DNA of 44,068 bases from Candidatus Oceanisphaera merdipullorum. GTDB taxonomy: Bacteria > Pseudomonadota > Gammaproteobacteria > Enterobacterales > Aeromonadaceae. Under the pieces are notes generated by a model. That model had not been told where the DNA came from. It searched no databases and saw nothing but the letters and a program-made list of their open reading frames with translations. The translations under genes and the position numbers were made by a program. Positions 9,299 through 17,284 of this stretch are shown piece after piece (the first letter of the stretch is position 1; every line of letters begins with the position of its first letter). Location of the stretch: positions 1 to 44,068 of the forward strand of contig JAHLFI010000100.1 in NCBI GenBank assembly GCA_018883865.1. Direction: 5' to 3'.

Positions 9299-9353
9299 TT
9301 AGTTATTTATAAAACTAAAATAACCGCTCGCAATTTATACCTCTTAGGTCTTA

Positions 9354-9785
9354 TCATTTATTTTTTTCAAAGCTAAACTCTATTATTTCTTGGGCTCTGC
9401 TGGTCCCGTTATAAAAATATTTAGTATTTTGTGATACAAAATCGGAGTCCAACCCGTGATCCGTAAGGCGCTGATATTGATCGATGCCATAACAGAGCAC
9501 GCACAGGGCGTAATTTACCCCGCCGCCGGTGGCGTAACAATCGACCAATTGTTCACACGCAGTCATGGCATGTTCGAAGCGTTGCCTGCGACTGGTCAGG
9601 CTAATTTTGAGCAGTACCGTGGTGTGTTTACCTAACACTTGGCGGTTAATATGCACGCCCTAGCCTTCGATAATACCGGTCTTTTCTAGGCGCTTAACCC
9701 GTTTCTAGCAGGAGCTAACCGATAAGTTAATGGCTTGGCAAAGTCGGTTTTAGTGATGCGACCTTATTTTTATATGATCAATCGT
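9354..9785 (-). pseudogene. Decayed Lrp/AsnC-family regulator
   Basis: A frame starting with GTG at 9656 encodes about 100 residues that match the Lrp/AsnC ligand-sensing domain (AMTACEQLVDCYATGGGVNYA). Reading further upstream in the same frame gives RVKRLEKTGIIEG and INLSVSSC, the recognition helix and linker of this family. They are interrupted by TAG at 9660-9662 and TAG at 9705-9707. A one-base frame change near 9735 then leads into GRITKTDFAK, and the start of the helix-turn-helix domain is shortened. At least three lesions are present, so this is a pseudogene rather than a short gene. The intact ancestor would have been about 150 residues. Confidence 0.85.
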
Positions 9786-9854
9786 TAATTTTTAGCCACT
9801 AATAATGATGAGCGGATAGAAAATAAGCTCATAACTCACAACGCTAATATTGGC

Positions 9855-10211
9855 TTAGCGAACGACTTTCCACTCGCCGGCTTTGTTTTTCTTAAAGCTA
9901 ACTTCTTGCATATTGGTTTGCTGCATTCCCATTACTGTCATGGTGGCTTCAACGGTACAGTTATAAATATCGTTGTCCGCCTTCTCACAGCCTTGAGATG
10001 AAATATTGTCAATTTTCGGCATCATGCCATCCATAGCGCCATCAAGACCCGTTCCTTTTAGGCTGCCCGTCACTTGATTCATATCGCTTTGGATCTGCTC
10101 TTCCAACGCCTTACGGACGTCTTCATCTGAAGGCGCGCCACCGCAAGCGCTCAGCACTGCAGCCAGACCAAAAACCAACCCTAGTTTGGTAACCTTGTTT
10201 GCCACTTTCAT
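9855..10211 (-). CDS. Hypothetical lipoprotein
   Basis: The protein is 118 residues from the ATG at 10211 (MKVANKVTKLGLVFGLAAVL), with AAGGAA 8 bp upstream. A longer frame begins further upstream but would bury the signal peptide. A lipobox LSAC at about residues 20-23 predicts lipid attachment, and the +2 residue is Gly. The mature part is acidic, with two cysteines (QGCEKADNDIYNC) likely to form a disulfide, and ends with a beta-rich EVSFKKNKAGEWKVVR segment like small periplasmic domains. No family was recognised and function is unknown. Confidence 0.8.
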   Translation of the reverse strand: MKVANKVTKLGLVFGLAAVLSACGGAPSDEDVRKALEEQIQSDMNQVTGSLKGTGLDGAMDGMMPKIDNISSQGCEKADNDIYNCTVEATMTVMGMQQTNMQEVSFKKNKAGEWKVVR

Positions 10212-10452
10212 AATAATTCCTTGTGAGGTCCGATGCGGATTACAACATGATGTTAACAATGCCCAGAGCATAAGCAGTTCGCTTATCCCATTCAACCATT
10301 GTGGACTAAGGTTTCTGCGGATAATTCAAGATAGGTATCGACCTACGGTAAAGAACGAGCCTGCTGTTTAAGCTGAATCTTACTCACAAAAAGAAGATGG
10401 AAAACTGATAATAATAGAAACATTTATTTAACTAATAGAATTTATTTTTATC

Positions 10453-11436
10453 CTATTGCCAAAAAGGATCGGTGAACCAATCTATAGGCAATCCCATGGC
10501 CCGATTTGATATTTCAGGAAACTCTTGAAACATTTCGAACAATCGTTGGTGCCATAGAGTGTTAGGACTCACCTGACGCATTAAATGATGTAAGGCAGCC
10601 AGCACAACGGCGATCCGAGTATGCTGCACTGGTTTACTAAGATGACTAGGCCAACTGAAGTTAGTGCTTTTAGGCAACTCTGGCTTGATGCCTAACTCTC
10701 GATTCCAAAGACGCGAATGATGGGCACAGATATTACGCACCGTCGTTAAGGTGTGGAGCCAAGAGGCCAGTAATGGAGCAGATACGGCAAGCTCTTTCGC
10801 TATTTTTTTCTTATCGCTATCTTTAGCTAGACCTTTATAGAGGTGAGAAAGCTCACCTAAGGTTAATTCTTCTAACATTGCCCATCCGGGCATTAACGTA
10901 GGCTCTTCATAGGTCAACGAATAATGACGCGCATAGCTTTCTTGAGCTCTTTTTTGCTGCAGCAATCCACGCTTTTCAACGTCAGAGTGAACAATTCGCT
11001 TTATTTCCTGCTGATAGTCTTGCTTAGCTTTCTGTTGCTTTTTTTCGATTGAGTTAAGTAACCGAGCATGATCATAGTGATCTTTGAAAAGATTTCTGTC
11101 GAGGTACCAATGCGAACCATAAACTGGGCCGAGCTGATTAGAGAGTGTGGCTCTTACAGCGACTTCAACTCTCCCAATAGCATCAATAACCAAGAGTCGT
11201 AGGCGGCGATCAAAATCATAAAGACGACTGAGCTGACGAAAATTAGCGTCAGGTCTAAATAAATGTTTAGGATCATTTGCAACCTGAAATGGTCGCATGT
11301 AAGGCGTTAAGCGGAAAAAGCTGACCGCTTCAAGGAACAACGTAGCACGCGCTTCATCTTGTATTCTTAGGCCTCTCGTTTTAAGAAGTTGCAGCTGCTC
11401 CCCTACTGTAATCGCAGGCTTGGCAAAAGGCTTCAT
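10453..11436 (-). CDS. Abi_2 / AbiF-type abortive-infection HEPN protein
   Basis: The 327-residue protein starts MKPFAKPAITVGEQLQLL, with GGAGAG just upstream. An upstream ATG in the same frame at 11475 falls inside the small-RNA terminator stem and is rejected. The family is recognised from the N-terminal Q-L-x-L-L-x-x-R-G-L block, FFRLTPYMRPF, YDFDRRLRLLVIDAIGRVEVAVR, and RNICAHHSRLWNR at about residue 233. This last is an R-x4-H HEPN ribonuclease motif. Abi_2 (AbiD/AbiF) proteins abort phage infection, presumably by RNA cleavage. A structured small RNA with its own promoter and terminator lies directly upstream on the same strand, as reported for AbiF loci, so this could be a toxin controlled by an RNA antitoxin. 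Confidence 0.85.
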   Translation of the reverse strand: MKPFAKPAITVGEQLQLLKTRGLRIQDEARATLFLEAVSFFRLTPYMRPFQVANDPKHLFRPDANFRQLSRLYDFDRRLRLLVIDAIGRVEVAVRATLSNQLGPVYGSHWYLDRNLFKDHYDHARLLNSIEKKQQKAKQDYQQEIKRIVHSDVEKRGLLQQKRAQESYARHYSLTYEEPTLMPGWAMLEELTLGELSHLYKGLAKDSDKKKIAKELAVSAPLLASWLHTLTTVRNICAHHSRLWNRELGIKPELPKSTNFSWPSHLSKPVQHTRIAVVLAALHHLMRQVSPNTLWHQRLFEMFQEFPEISNRAMGLPIDWFTDPFWQ

Positions 11437-11462
11437 ATCTCTCCGCACGAAGAAAAGGCAAT

Positions 11463-11522
11463 AAAAAACCCGCACGATTTGAGCGTGACTACCGAGGCAG
11501 ACATAGGCTTGGCGGGTATATT
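11463..11522 (-). ncRNA. Candidate AbiF-associated small RNA
   Basis: Read on the minus strand, an RNA of about 60 nt would start near 11522 and end in T6. Its frame is an outer stem ACCCGC (11512-11517) with GCGGGT (11468-11473). Inside are a small hairpin CTGC-CTCG-GTAG and a second hairpin CACG/CGTG with a 7-nt loop. The outer stem followed by TTTTTT acts as the terminator. A promoter with 17-bp spacing lies at 11530-11558. The RNA ends 26 nt before the Abi start codon. Position and architecture fit the abiF-type RNA motif known from comparative genomics; a covariance-model match was not run. Confidence 0.65.
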
Positions 11523-11529
11523 GCTAACG

Positions 11530-11558
11530 ATATTAGGAGAATTTTATCCTAAGGGCAA
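11530..11558 (-). promoter_or_regulatory. Sigma-70 promoter of the small RNA / Abi gene
   Basis: On the minus strand TTGCCC (11553-11558), a 17-bp spacer, then TAATAT (11530-11535). Predicted transcription starts near 11522, just before the structured RNA. Confidence 0.6.
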
Positions 11559-11724
11559 GTTTTGATTTCGCATGAAACAAATCGCAATACAAAACAGAAG
11601 CGCCGTTGTTCCGAGTTTAATATTGAGCTAACGGCCTGATGCTCGAGCTGCATTTAAATTAAGCATTCCCGTTATTCACGCTCTATTCTCAGGCACAATA
11701 GCGTTATTACCGCAACACTTTGGA

Positions 11725-13164
11725 ATGCTTGTGACTGATCAAAATTCAAACTTACAAACACTCTGGCTCTGCGAAGCCGTGCGGCTACGCGAAGAGCACA
11801 CCGGCCTGTTAGAAGACAGCGAGGCCTGCCGTAAGGCGCGTGCCACTCAAGGTTCATTGGCGGAGCGCCTTACCGTGCGCGGCTTATTTTTAGCCAAACG
11901 CGATGGTCTACTGACGGCGCTGCAGCACTGGCTGCAAGGCGCTCGGTTGGCGTTATGGCTGTTAATTTTCAGCGCTATTTTATCTGGTGTCATACTGGCA
12001 AAAGCCGCTCTCAGTGGTAACCCAGAAGCCATCAATATTTTTTGGGCGCTGTCGGGCTTAATCGGCTTAAACCTACTGAGTCTATTGGCTTGGTGTATCA
12101 GCCTGCTATTTACTAAACAAAGCCGCTCACCACTCAGCCATGCATGGCTGTGGCTGAGCAATAAACTGGCGCGCGATGCCAAGGCGGCACAATTAGCACC
12201 TGCATTATTAGTATTATTACAACGCCACCATCTATTACGCTGGGGCTTAGGCCGCTTGCTACACGGCTGGTGGCTGATTACGTTAAGCACAGCCCTATTC
12301 ACGATGATTGCGCTATTAGCGACCCGTCGTTATGGCTTCGTGTGGGAATCCACCATTGTGGCCAGCGATTCCTTCGTAATGCTGGTGACTAGCTTAGGCA
12401 CGCCGGCCTCTTGGCTCGGCTTTGCGCTGCCTAACAGCGAACTCATCCAAGTTAGCGGCCAGCATGCCTTAGGCGACGAACAAGCCAGACAGATTTGGGC
12501 CAGCTGGTTGCTGGGCATGCTGTTAATTTACGGCGTGTTACCGCGTTTAGTGTGCAGCCTATGGTGCGAATGGCGCTGGCGCCGAGGTGTTCAGTCCTTA
12601 ACCTTTAACGCCGATGATGCGGTGTGGCAGCCATTACATGAGCGAGTACAACCCAGCAGCGAGCGCTTAGGCATAGTAGATGAGGCGCCCGCCACCTTGC
12701 CGAGTAGCAGCGCGGGGGCGCAACTCGTTGGCCAAGCGAGCGTGTTAGTCGGCATTGAGCTGGACGACAGCATTAGCTGGCCGCCAGTGCAGTTGAGCTC
12801 TAGCGCTGAGATCCAAAATGCCGGCGTCATTGATACCCGCGAACAGCGCCACCAAGTGTTGGAGCAACTAAGCAAGCATACTCCCGCTCGCCTACTGATT
12901 GCCTGTAATCCCCAGCGTTCGGCGGATCGCGGCACCTTGCATTTAATTGCCGAGCTCTCGCGCACCGCAGCAGAAACTCGGGTGTGGTTACTGGATTTGG
13001 AGGCACCCATTGAGCGCCTGACTATCTGGCAACAACAGCTAGATGGGCTAAACATTGCGCATAGCCGCAACGCCCCTTGGGCTTGGCTGGAGCAAGCATC
13101 GGAGCAAAAGCCGAAGCAAGAATTGGAACAAAAGCAGGAACAAGAGCTGGGAGCAAACGAATGA
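11725..13164 (+). CDS. DUF2868 membrane protein
   Basis: The protein is 479 residues. The N-terminal block (EAVRLREEHTG, ERLTVRGLFLAKRDGL) is typical of DUF2868. About four to five transmembrane helices follow: two near residues 73-127, one near 175-195, and one near 255-275. A soluble C-terminal domain then ends in a Gln/Glu/Lys-rich tail (low-complexity repeats of GAA/CAA codons). The stop overlaps the next gene's start by 4 bp (ATGA), so the two are translationally coupled and very likely form one membrane-GTPase system. The function of this widespread proteobacterial pair is not established. Confidence 0.85.
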   Translation: MLVTDQNSNLQTLWLCEAVRLREEHTGLLEDSEACRKARATQGSLAERLTVRGLFLAKRDGLLTALQHWLQGARLALWLLIFSAILSGVILAKAALSGNPEAINIFWALSGLIGLNLLSLLAWCISLLFTKQSRSPLSHAWLWLSNKLARDAKAAQLAPALLVLLQRHHLLRWGLGRLLHGWWLITLSTALFTMIALLATRRYGFVWESTIVASDSFVMLVTSLGTPASWLGFALPNSELIQVSGQHALGDEQARQIWASWLLGMLLIYGVLPRLVCSLWCEWRWRRGVQSLTFNADDAVWQPLHERVQPSSERLGIVDEAPATLPSSSAGAQLVGQASVLVGIELDDSISWPPVQLSSSAEIQNAGVIDTREQRHQVLEQLSKHTPARLLIACNPQRSADRGTLHLIAELSRTAAETRVWLLDLEAPIERLTIWQQQLDGLNIAHSRNAPWAWLEQASEQKPKQELEQKQEQELGANE

Positions 13165-14534
13165 CAGAGCAAACCGCACCCTTAACATTAGCGGTGGTGG
13201 GCCACACCAACGTGGGCAAAACCTCATTGCTGCGCACCCTCACCCGTGATGTGGGCTTTGGCGCTATTTCCCATCGCCCTAGCACTACTCAACATGTAGA
13301 AGGCGCGCGTCTGTCGGTGGATGGCGAAGCGCTGATTGAGCTGTACGACACGCCGGGCTTTGAAGATGCGGTGGCGCTTTATGAATACATAGAACAACTG
13401 CCCCAATCCGAACGGCGCTTAGATGGCCCAGAGCAAGTGGCGCGCTTTTTAAATACCAGCGAAGCCCGCCAGCGCTTTGAGCAAGAAGCCAAAGTGCTAC
13501 GCCAGCTTTTAAAATCCGATGCCGGCTTTTATGTGATTGATGCCCGCGAGCCGGTATTGGCGAAATATCGCGATGAGTTGGCGATTTTAGCCATGTGCGG
13601 CAAACCGCTATTGCCGGTCTTAAATTTTGTAAACGCCCCCGAGCAACGCGAAGCAGCTTGGCGCGAAGTGCTGGCCCGCTTAGGTTTGCATGCGGTAGTG
13701 CGCTTCGACAGCGTGGCGCCGCCTGCCGATGGCGAGCAACGATTGTATGAAAATTTAAGCTTGGTGTTAGATAGCCAACGCCCCCGCCTGCAACGCTTAA
13801 TCGACCACAATCTTGCCCAAGTAAAAGTGCGCCGCAAAGCCGGTTTTCGCCTAATCGCCGAGCTGTTGATAGACGTAGCTGCCGCTCGGCGCAGCGTGCA
13901 CCCCGACTTATTAGAAGAAGCCATTCAGCAGTTGCATGACGATGTGCGAAAGCGGGAGCAACAATGCGTAGAAGCGCTATTAAAGCTGTATGCGTTTCGT
14001 AAAGACGACGCCGAGGCACAAGACTTACCGCTAGAAGAAGGCCGGTGGGGCGAGGACTTATTTAACCCCGCCACCATGAAGCAGTTAGGCGTAAAAGTCG
14101 GCGGTGGCATGGCCGCAGGAGCCGCCACCGGTGCAGGTATCGACTTGTTTACAGGTGGTTTAAGCTTGGGAGCCGCCACAGTGCTGGGTGCCGCCATTGG
14201 CGGCTTCACCCAGACCTTTCGCAACTACGGCGAGCGCATAAAAGGCAAATGGCGCGGCGAGCGCGAACTCACGGTGAATGACGCTACCTTACGTTTATTA
14301 GCCATTCGCCAACAGCGTTTACTTAATGCATTAGAGCTACGCGGCCACGCGGCCCAAGATCGCATTCAAATGGACACACCGCTCGAGCAACAATGGCGCA
14401 AAGGCGAGTTAGCCGAACAGCTCGTTACCGCCCGCGCTTATCCTGAATGGTCGAGTTTAAATGGCCGTAAGCCTAAGTTAGATCATGAGCGCACTAGTGC
14501 TATTGAGAGCTTGGCAGCCAGTTTGGCGAGGTAA
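13161..14534 (+). CDS. DUF3482-family GTPase
   Basis: The protein is 457 residues from the ATG at 13161, which overlaps the DUF2868 stop as ATGA. The open frame extends 28 codons further upstream but only through the low-complexity end of the previous gene. The G1 motif GHTNVGKTS is at residues 14-22 and the G3 DTPG at 63-66. A glycine/alanine-rich hydrophobic segment (GGGMAAGAATGAG and following, about 313-348) looks able to insert in or lie on a membrane, as in Era/dynamin-like GTPases. It is probably anchored by its DUF2868 partner. A hairpin terminator follows. The role is unknown. Confidence 0.87.
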   Translation: MTEQTAPLTLAVVGHTNVGKTSLLRTLTRDVGFGAISHRPSTTQHVEGARLSVDGEALIELYDTPGFEDAVALYEYIEQLPQSERRLDGPEQVARFLNTSEARQRFEQEAKVLRQLLKSDAGFYVIDAREPVLAKYRDELAILAMCGKPLLPVLNFVNAPEQREAAWREVLARLGLHAVVRFDSVAPPADGEQRLYENLSLVLDSQRPRLQRLIDHNLAQVKVRRKAGFRLIAELLIDVAAARRSVHPDLLEEAIQQLHDDVRKREQQCVEALLKLYAFRKDDAEAQDLPLEEGRWGEDLFNPATMKQLGVKVGGGMAAGAATGAGIDLFTGGLSLGAATVLGAAIGGFTQTFRNYGERIKGKWRGERELTVNDATLRLLAIRQQRLLNALELRGHAAQDRIQMDTPLEQQWRKGELAEQLVTARAYPEWSSLNGRKPKLDHERTSAIESLAASLAR

Positions 14535-14576
14535 GACGCTAGTGTTTAATGATTTTAAAAAGTAATGGTTGGTAAC

Positions 14577-14603
14577 ATGCCGAGTAGTCATTCGGCATTT
14601 TTG
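14577..14603 (+). terminator. Terminator of the DUF2868-DUF3482 operon
   Basis: ATGCCGA pairs with TCGGCAT around an 8-nt loop, followed by TTTTTG. Confidence 0.7.
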
Positions 14604-14651
14604 TCAGATCTAAAACCTTAAACAAATATCTTATGCTGGCTCGTTGCAAAG

Positions 14652-14889
14652 GTCGGATGAAGGTCTGCTCCTCCGACGCGCCTAAATAAGGCCACTCATC
14701 ATTTCAGCCCACTGCGAACATTCACTGGATGTTCGGTTAGGCTGAAATGATTCGTCTCGGCGAGACGAGCTCGCCCCATGCACGCTCAGCACATAACATC
14801 TGACCGCCAAGGATGGCGGGAATGCCGAAATGGCAGGAGCACTTTTCGGCCCTGTTATGTGCTGGTCGATTGAGCAGAACCCTTCATCC
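14652..14889. repeat. Large multi-hairpin intergenic element (left flank of the AT-rich island)
   Basis: A closing stem joins GGATGAAGG (14655-14663) with CCTTCATCC (14881-14889), extended by CTGCTC/GAGCAG. Inside are an arm of ATCATTTCAGCC (14698-14709) with GGCTGAAATGAT (14740-14751) topped by GAACAT/ATGTTC; a short CGTCTC/GAGACG hairpin (14753-14767); and an arm AGCACATAACA (14788-14798) with TGTTATGTGCT (14853-14863) that holds CCGCC/GGCGG and GCCGAAA/TTTCGGC. No gene was recognised here. It could be a dispersed palindromic repeat, a MITE-like element or a structured RNA. Confidence 0.7.
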
Positions 14890-15352
14890 TCTTTGATGCT
14901 ATGAAGTAATTTGCTAGTGCTATTTACAGATAAGCAGAACCTATCGCCGCAATACCCTGATAACACTCGCCCTACATTGGCCAGCGTTCTAATGACGAGT
15001 TTATGGCATACGATGTGAAGCTACTTACTCGGACGAATGGTAAACTTGCGCATAGTTGACAATCCGAGATTCTAAGCTTCAGATGCTTCCTGTAGACCAA
15101 AGGAGTAACTTTGCTTACAATAACCACCGATTTTTTCACTCTATTACGGTCTTAACATGGCACAAATCAATGTATTAAATAAGATCGACATTTGCTCCAT
15201 GAGTTCTGTTTACATGATACATTTATATAATTCATGGGTAACCTCGCTAATCGAAAGTTTTAAACCTGCTAATTTAAAAAATTATAGCAAAACTTAACTT
15301 ATATATTATAATTCACTGAAAATTCTATAAATATTTTAGAGGAGAGCTTGAG
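14890..15352. other. Non-coding stretch before the island nuclease gene
   Basis: No convincing gene was found. Base composition drops to AT-rich over the last 200 bp. A TATAAT at 15307-15312 could be the -10 of the next gene, but no matching -35 was seen. Confidence 0.5.
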
Positions 15353-16117
15353 ATGGAAAAAGCTAACGCTGAAAGATTATTAGAAACAGAAATAAAATCA
15401 CTAGTACTTACTCACTTAATTACCAAGGGAATTCTGACCTCTACTGATACTATTTTCAATGAATTCACAGTCGACAACGCTTCTCGCAGGGTTGACTTGG
15501 CTATTACCAAAGGAAATGAACTGTGGGCCTTTGAAATAAAAAGTGAGGCCGATACACTAGTCAGACTTAAGGGGCAAATAGAAACTTATTCAAAATATTT
15601 TGATAAGGTTTTTGTTATTGTCGCAAGTAAGCATACCGAGTCAGCACTTAAATTTGTTTCTAAATCTATAGCTCTTTGGGAAATAAACGGAAAAGAATTA
15701 ATAATAAAACAAAAAGGTCAAAAGAAATTAATAAGAAACCCAAGCAGCTTTATTGACATGATGAACATCCCTGACCTAGTAAAAGTAGCAAATAACAATG
15801 GATTGAAACTTAAATCTAAACGAAGGGAAGACTTAGTAAATGTTTTAATAAAAATAAATGCTAGTATATTAAGAAAAGCCGCCTTAAAAGCAATAATTAA
15901 TAAGTATCACTTCTCTTCAAAAGTTTTTTTCGATCGAGTAATTGACCGCACGATAACATCAGATGACATAAGCCTATTAAGTAGATTCAAGATACAGAAT
16001 AAAAAGAGCTTAATAGAGGCTGACAATATCGATGACATTATCAATAGCATCAATAAAATTGTATTTGATCAGCACTCAGTAGTTAATAAGAAAAATTTTG
16101 AACTATCAAGGATATAA
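15353..16117 (+). CDS. sce7726-family protein, PD-(D/E)XK nuclease-like
   Basis: The 254-residue protein starts with AGGAG 9 bp upstream. The N-terminal half has the order seen in restriction-like nucleases: E13, D48 in RRVDLAI, E61-x-K63 in FEIKSEADTL, and Q75-x3-Y79 in GQIETYSKYF. It then follows the sce7726 pattern (DKVFVIVASKH, later EINGKELIIK). The C-terminal half is lysine-rich and helical with no recognised domain. The gene is markedly AT-rich with AGA/ATA/AAA codons unlike its neighbours, which points to horizontal transfer. It converges on the beta-protein operon with a 12-bp gap. sce7726 genes are often found in defence or mobile regions; the biochemical role is not known. Confidence 0.75.
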   Translation: MEKANAERLLETEIKSLVLTHLITKGILTSTDTIFNEFTVDNASRRVDLAITKGNELWAFEIKSEADTLVRLKGQIETYSKYFDKVFVIVASKHTESALKFVSKSIALWEINGKELIIKQKGQKKLIRNPSSFIDMMNIPDLVKVANNNGLKLKSKRREDLVNVLIKINASILRKAALKAIINKYHFSSKVFFDRVIDRTITSDDISLLSRFKIQNKKSLIEADNIDDIINSINKIVFDQHSVVNKKNFELSRI

Positions 16118-16129
16118 CTCATCTTCTTT

Positions 16130-17284
16130 TTAATCGTTCCAATCTTCGTCTGTGTCCAGATCTTCTATAACATCACTATAATGAAGTTGCTGGTAGAGGT
16201 GTAAATTTATTCTTACTGCAGTCGCTCTATTTGGTGAAGTTATTCCATAAACATCCCCTTCTGCAGTTTTTTCAATCATCTGAATCCCCCATAACTTAAG
16301 CTCCTCAATCCAGTAATCACTATTCATCATCTCTACAGCAGCGTCTTGATAAAGTTTTTCTTTTTCTCCTAGAGCTATATTTCGAGGGTCGTCAAATTCT
16401 TTACGAATAAAACGCCAATCATTCTTTAATGCATAGTCTATCCGAGGAGGAGGAACCGAACCGCCGCCACTAATTTTAGATGCTCTCGCGCCACCTCTAT
16501 CAGAATAGAGCATAGTAATGTTAGCAGAACAATGTTTGAATGTTCTATTAAAAAGTAGCCTCTCATATATAGGAATTTCCCCTCGATATGAGCCTGCAAA
16601 GCTTGATGGAAAAGAAGCAGATGAAATAGAAAAAATAGCTTTAGGAAAAATACGATGCATACTTTCTATTAGTTTTGCGTGCTTGTCTCCTTCTAGTGTT
16701 TCAACTCTACCAACATCTTCATGATCGAAAATAAACAATAATTGATTTATTTTTTTTCCTAAAATAGCTCTAGCCACAGTATTAAACAACTCAGCTGAAC
16801 TGCTTTTCATTTTAAACCTAACAACTAACCCTCGATTTAGAGAAGCCAATAAAACTATTTGTTCATCAAGTTCATTTATATCATAAAGTTGCAGTGTAGG
16901 TATTGCTTTAGGGGTGTCATTAATAAATTCGAACCAATTACGATAGCCATCATTAGGCATAAGCAGTTCATTAATTTGTTCATGAACTCGTCTAGGATAA
17001 TGTCCATTAAACTTATAATCTTTATTTTCGAAGAGAAATTCTTTATCAATATCAGCAATAAAACTTCGATCGCCAATAGATTTCTCTATTCTTTCTATAG
17101 AGCTGTTTAAATTTTTAGCTGTAGTCCACCCCTTCAAAGAAAAAAATGGTAATATTTTGTCTTTATCTTTACTTGGCAACTGCTCAAGAGCCGTCATCTC
17201 TGAAGGATTCAGAGCAAGAATGGGTGCATATTGAAAGATTAATTTTCCATCTATAAAAAACAAATTAGCCTCTATATTTTTCAA
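16130..17284 (-). CDS. Beta-family protein (PF14350-like)
   Basis: The protein is 384 residues. The opening YAPILALNPSEMTALEQLPS followed by KILPFFSLKGW matches the N-terminus of the 'beta family' proteins (usually YVPILK.K.GE..AL..L... I.PL.E). The central region (FIADIDKEFLF, LVVRFKMKSS, PRRVHEQINELL) and FASSYRGEIPIYERLLF-like segments also fit. The fold is probably a TIM-barrel-like domain. It overlaps the end of the ImmA/IrrE gene by 20 bp, so it is the last gene of a three-gene operon. It is AT-rich like the rest of the island. Function is unknown; such genes recur in phages and defence islands. Confidence 0.65.
   Translation of the reverse strand: MKNIEANLFFIDGKLIFQYAPILALNPSEMTALEQLPSKDKDKILPFFSLKGWTTAKNLNSSIERIEKSIGDRSFIADIDKEFLFENKDYKFNGHYPRRVHEQINELLMPNDGYRNWFEFINDTPKAIPTLQLYDINELDEQIVLLASLNRGLVVRFKMKSSSAELFNTVARAILGKKINQLLFIFDHEDVGRVETLEGDKHAKLIESMHRIFPKAIFSISSASFPSSFAGSYRGEIPIYERLLFNRTFKHCSANITMLYSDRGGARASKISGGGSVPPPRIDYALKNDWRFIRKEFDDPRNIALGEKEKLYQDAAVEMMNSDYWIEELKLWGIQMIEKTAEGDVYGITSPNRATAVRINLHLYQQLHYSDVIEDLDTDEDWND

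Noticed and set aside
11437-11475. N-terminal extension of the Abi protein from the ATG at 11475
   Set aside because: The extra 13 codons coincide with the terminator stem and T6 of the small RNA; the ATG at 11436 has a good ribosome site and the family N-terminus.
13077-13160. Upstream extension of the DUF3482 GTPase
   Set aside because: It only reads the Gln/Glu/Lys-rich end of DUF2868 in another frame; the ATGA overlap at 13161 gives a natural start.
14681-14746. Integron attC site suggested by GTTAGGC and GCCTAAA
   Set aside because: GCCTAAA does not fit the RYYYAAC partner, the two are not in attC order, and there is no integrase or cassette array.
14682-14966. 94-codon minus-strand open frame
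   Set aside because: It runs through the multi-hairpin element and its composition follows the palindromes; no domain features.
15001-15172. Short open frames (about 18 and 31 codons) upstream of the sce7726 gene
   Set aside because: No ribosome site in the right position and no recognisable protein features.
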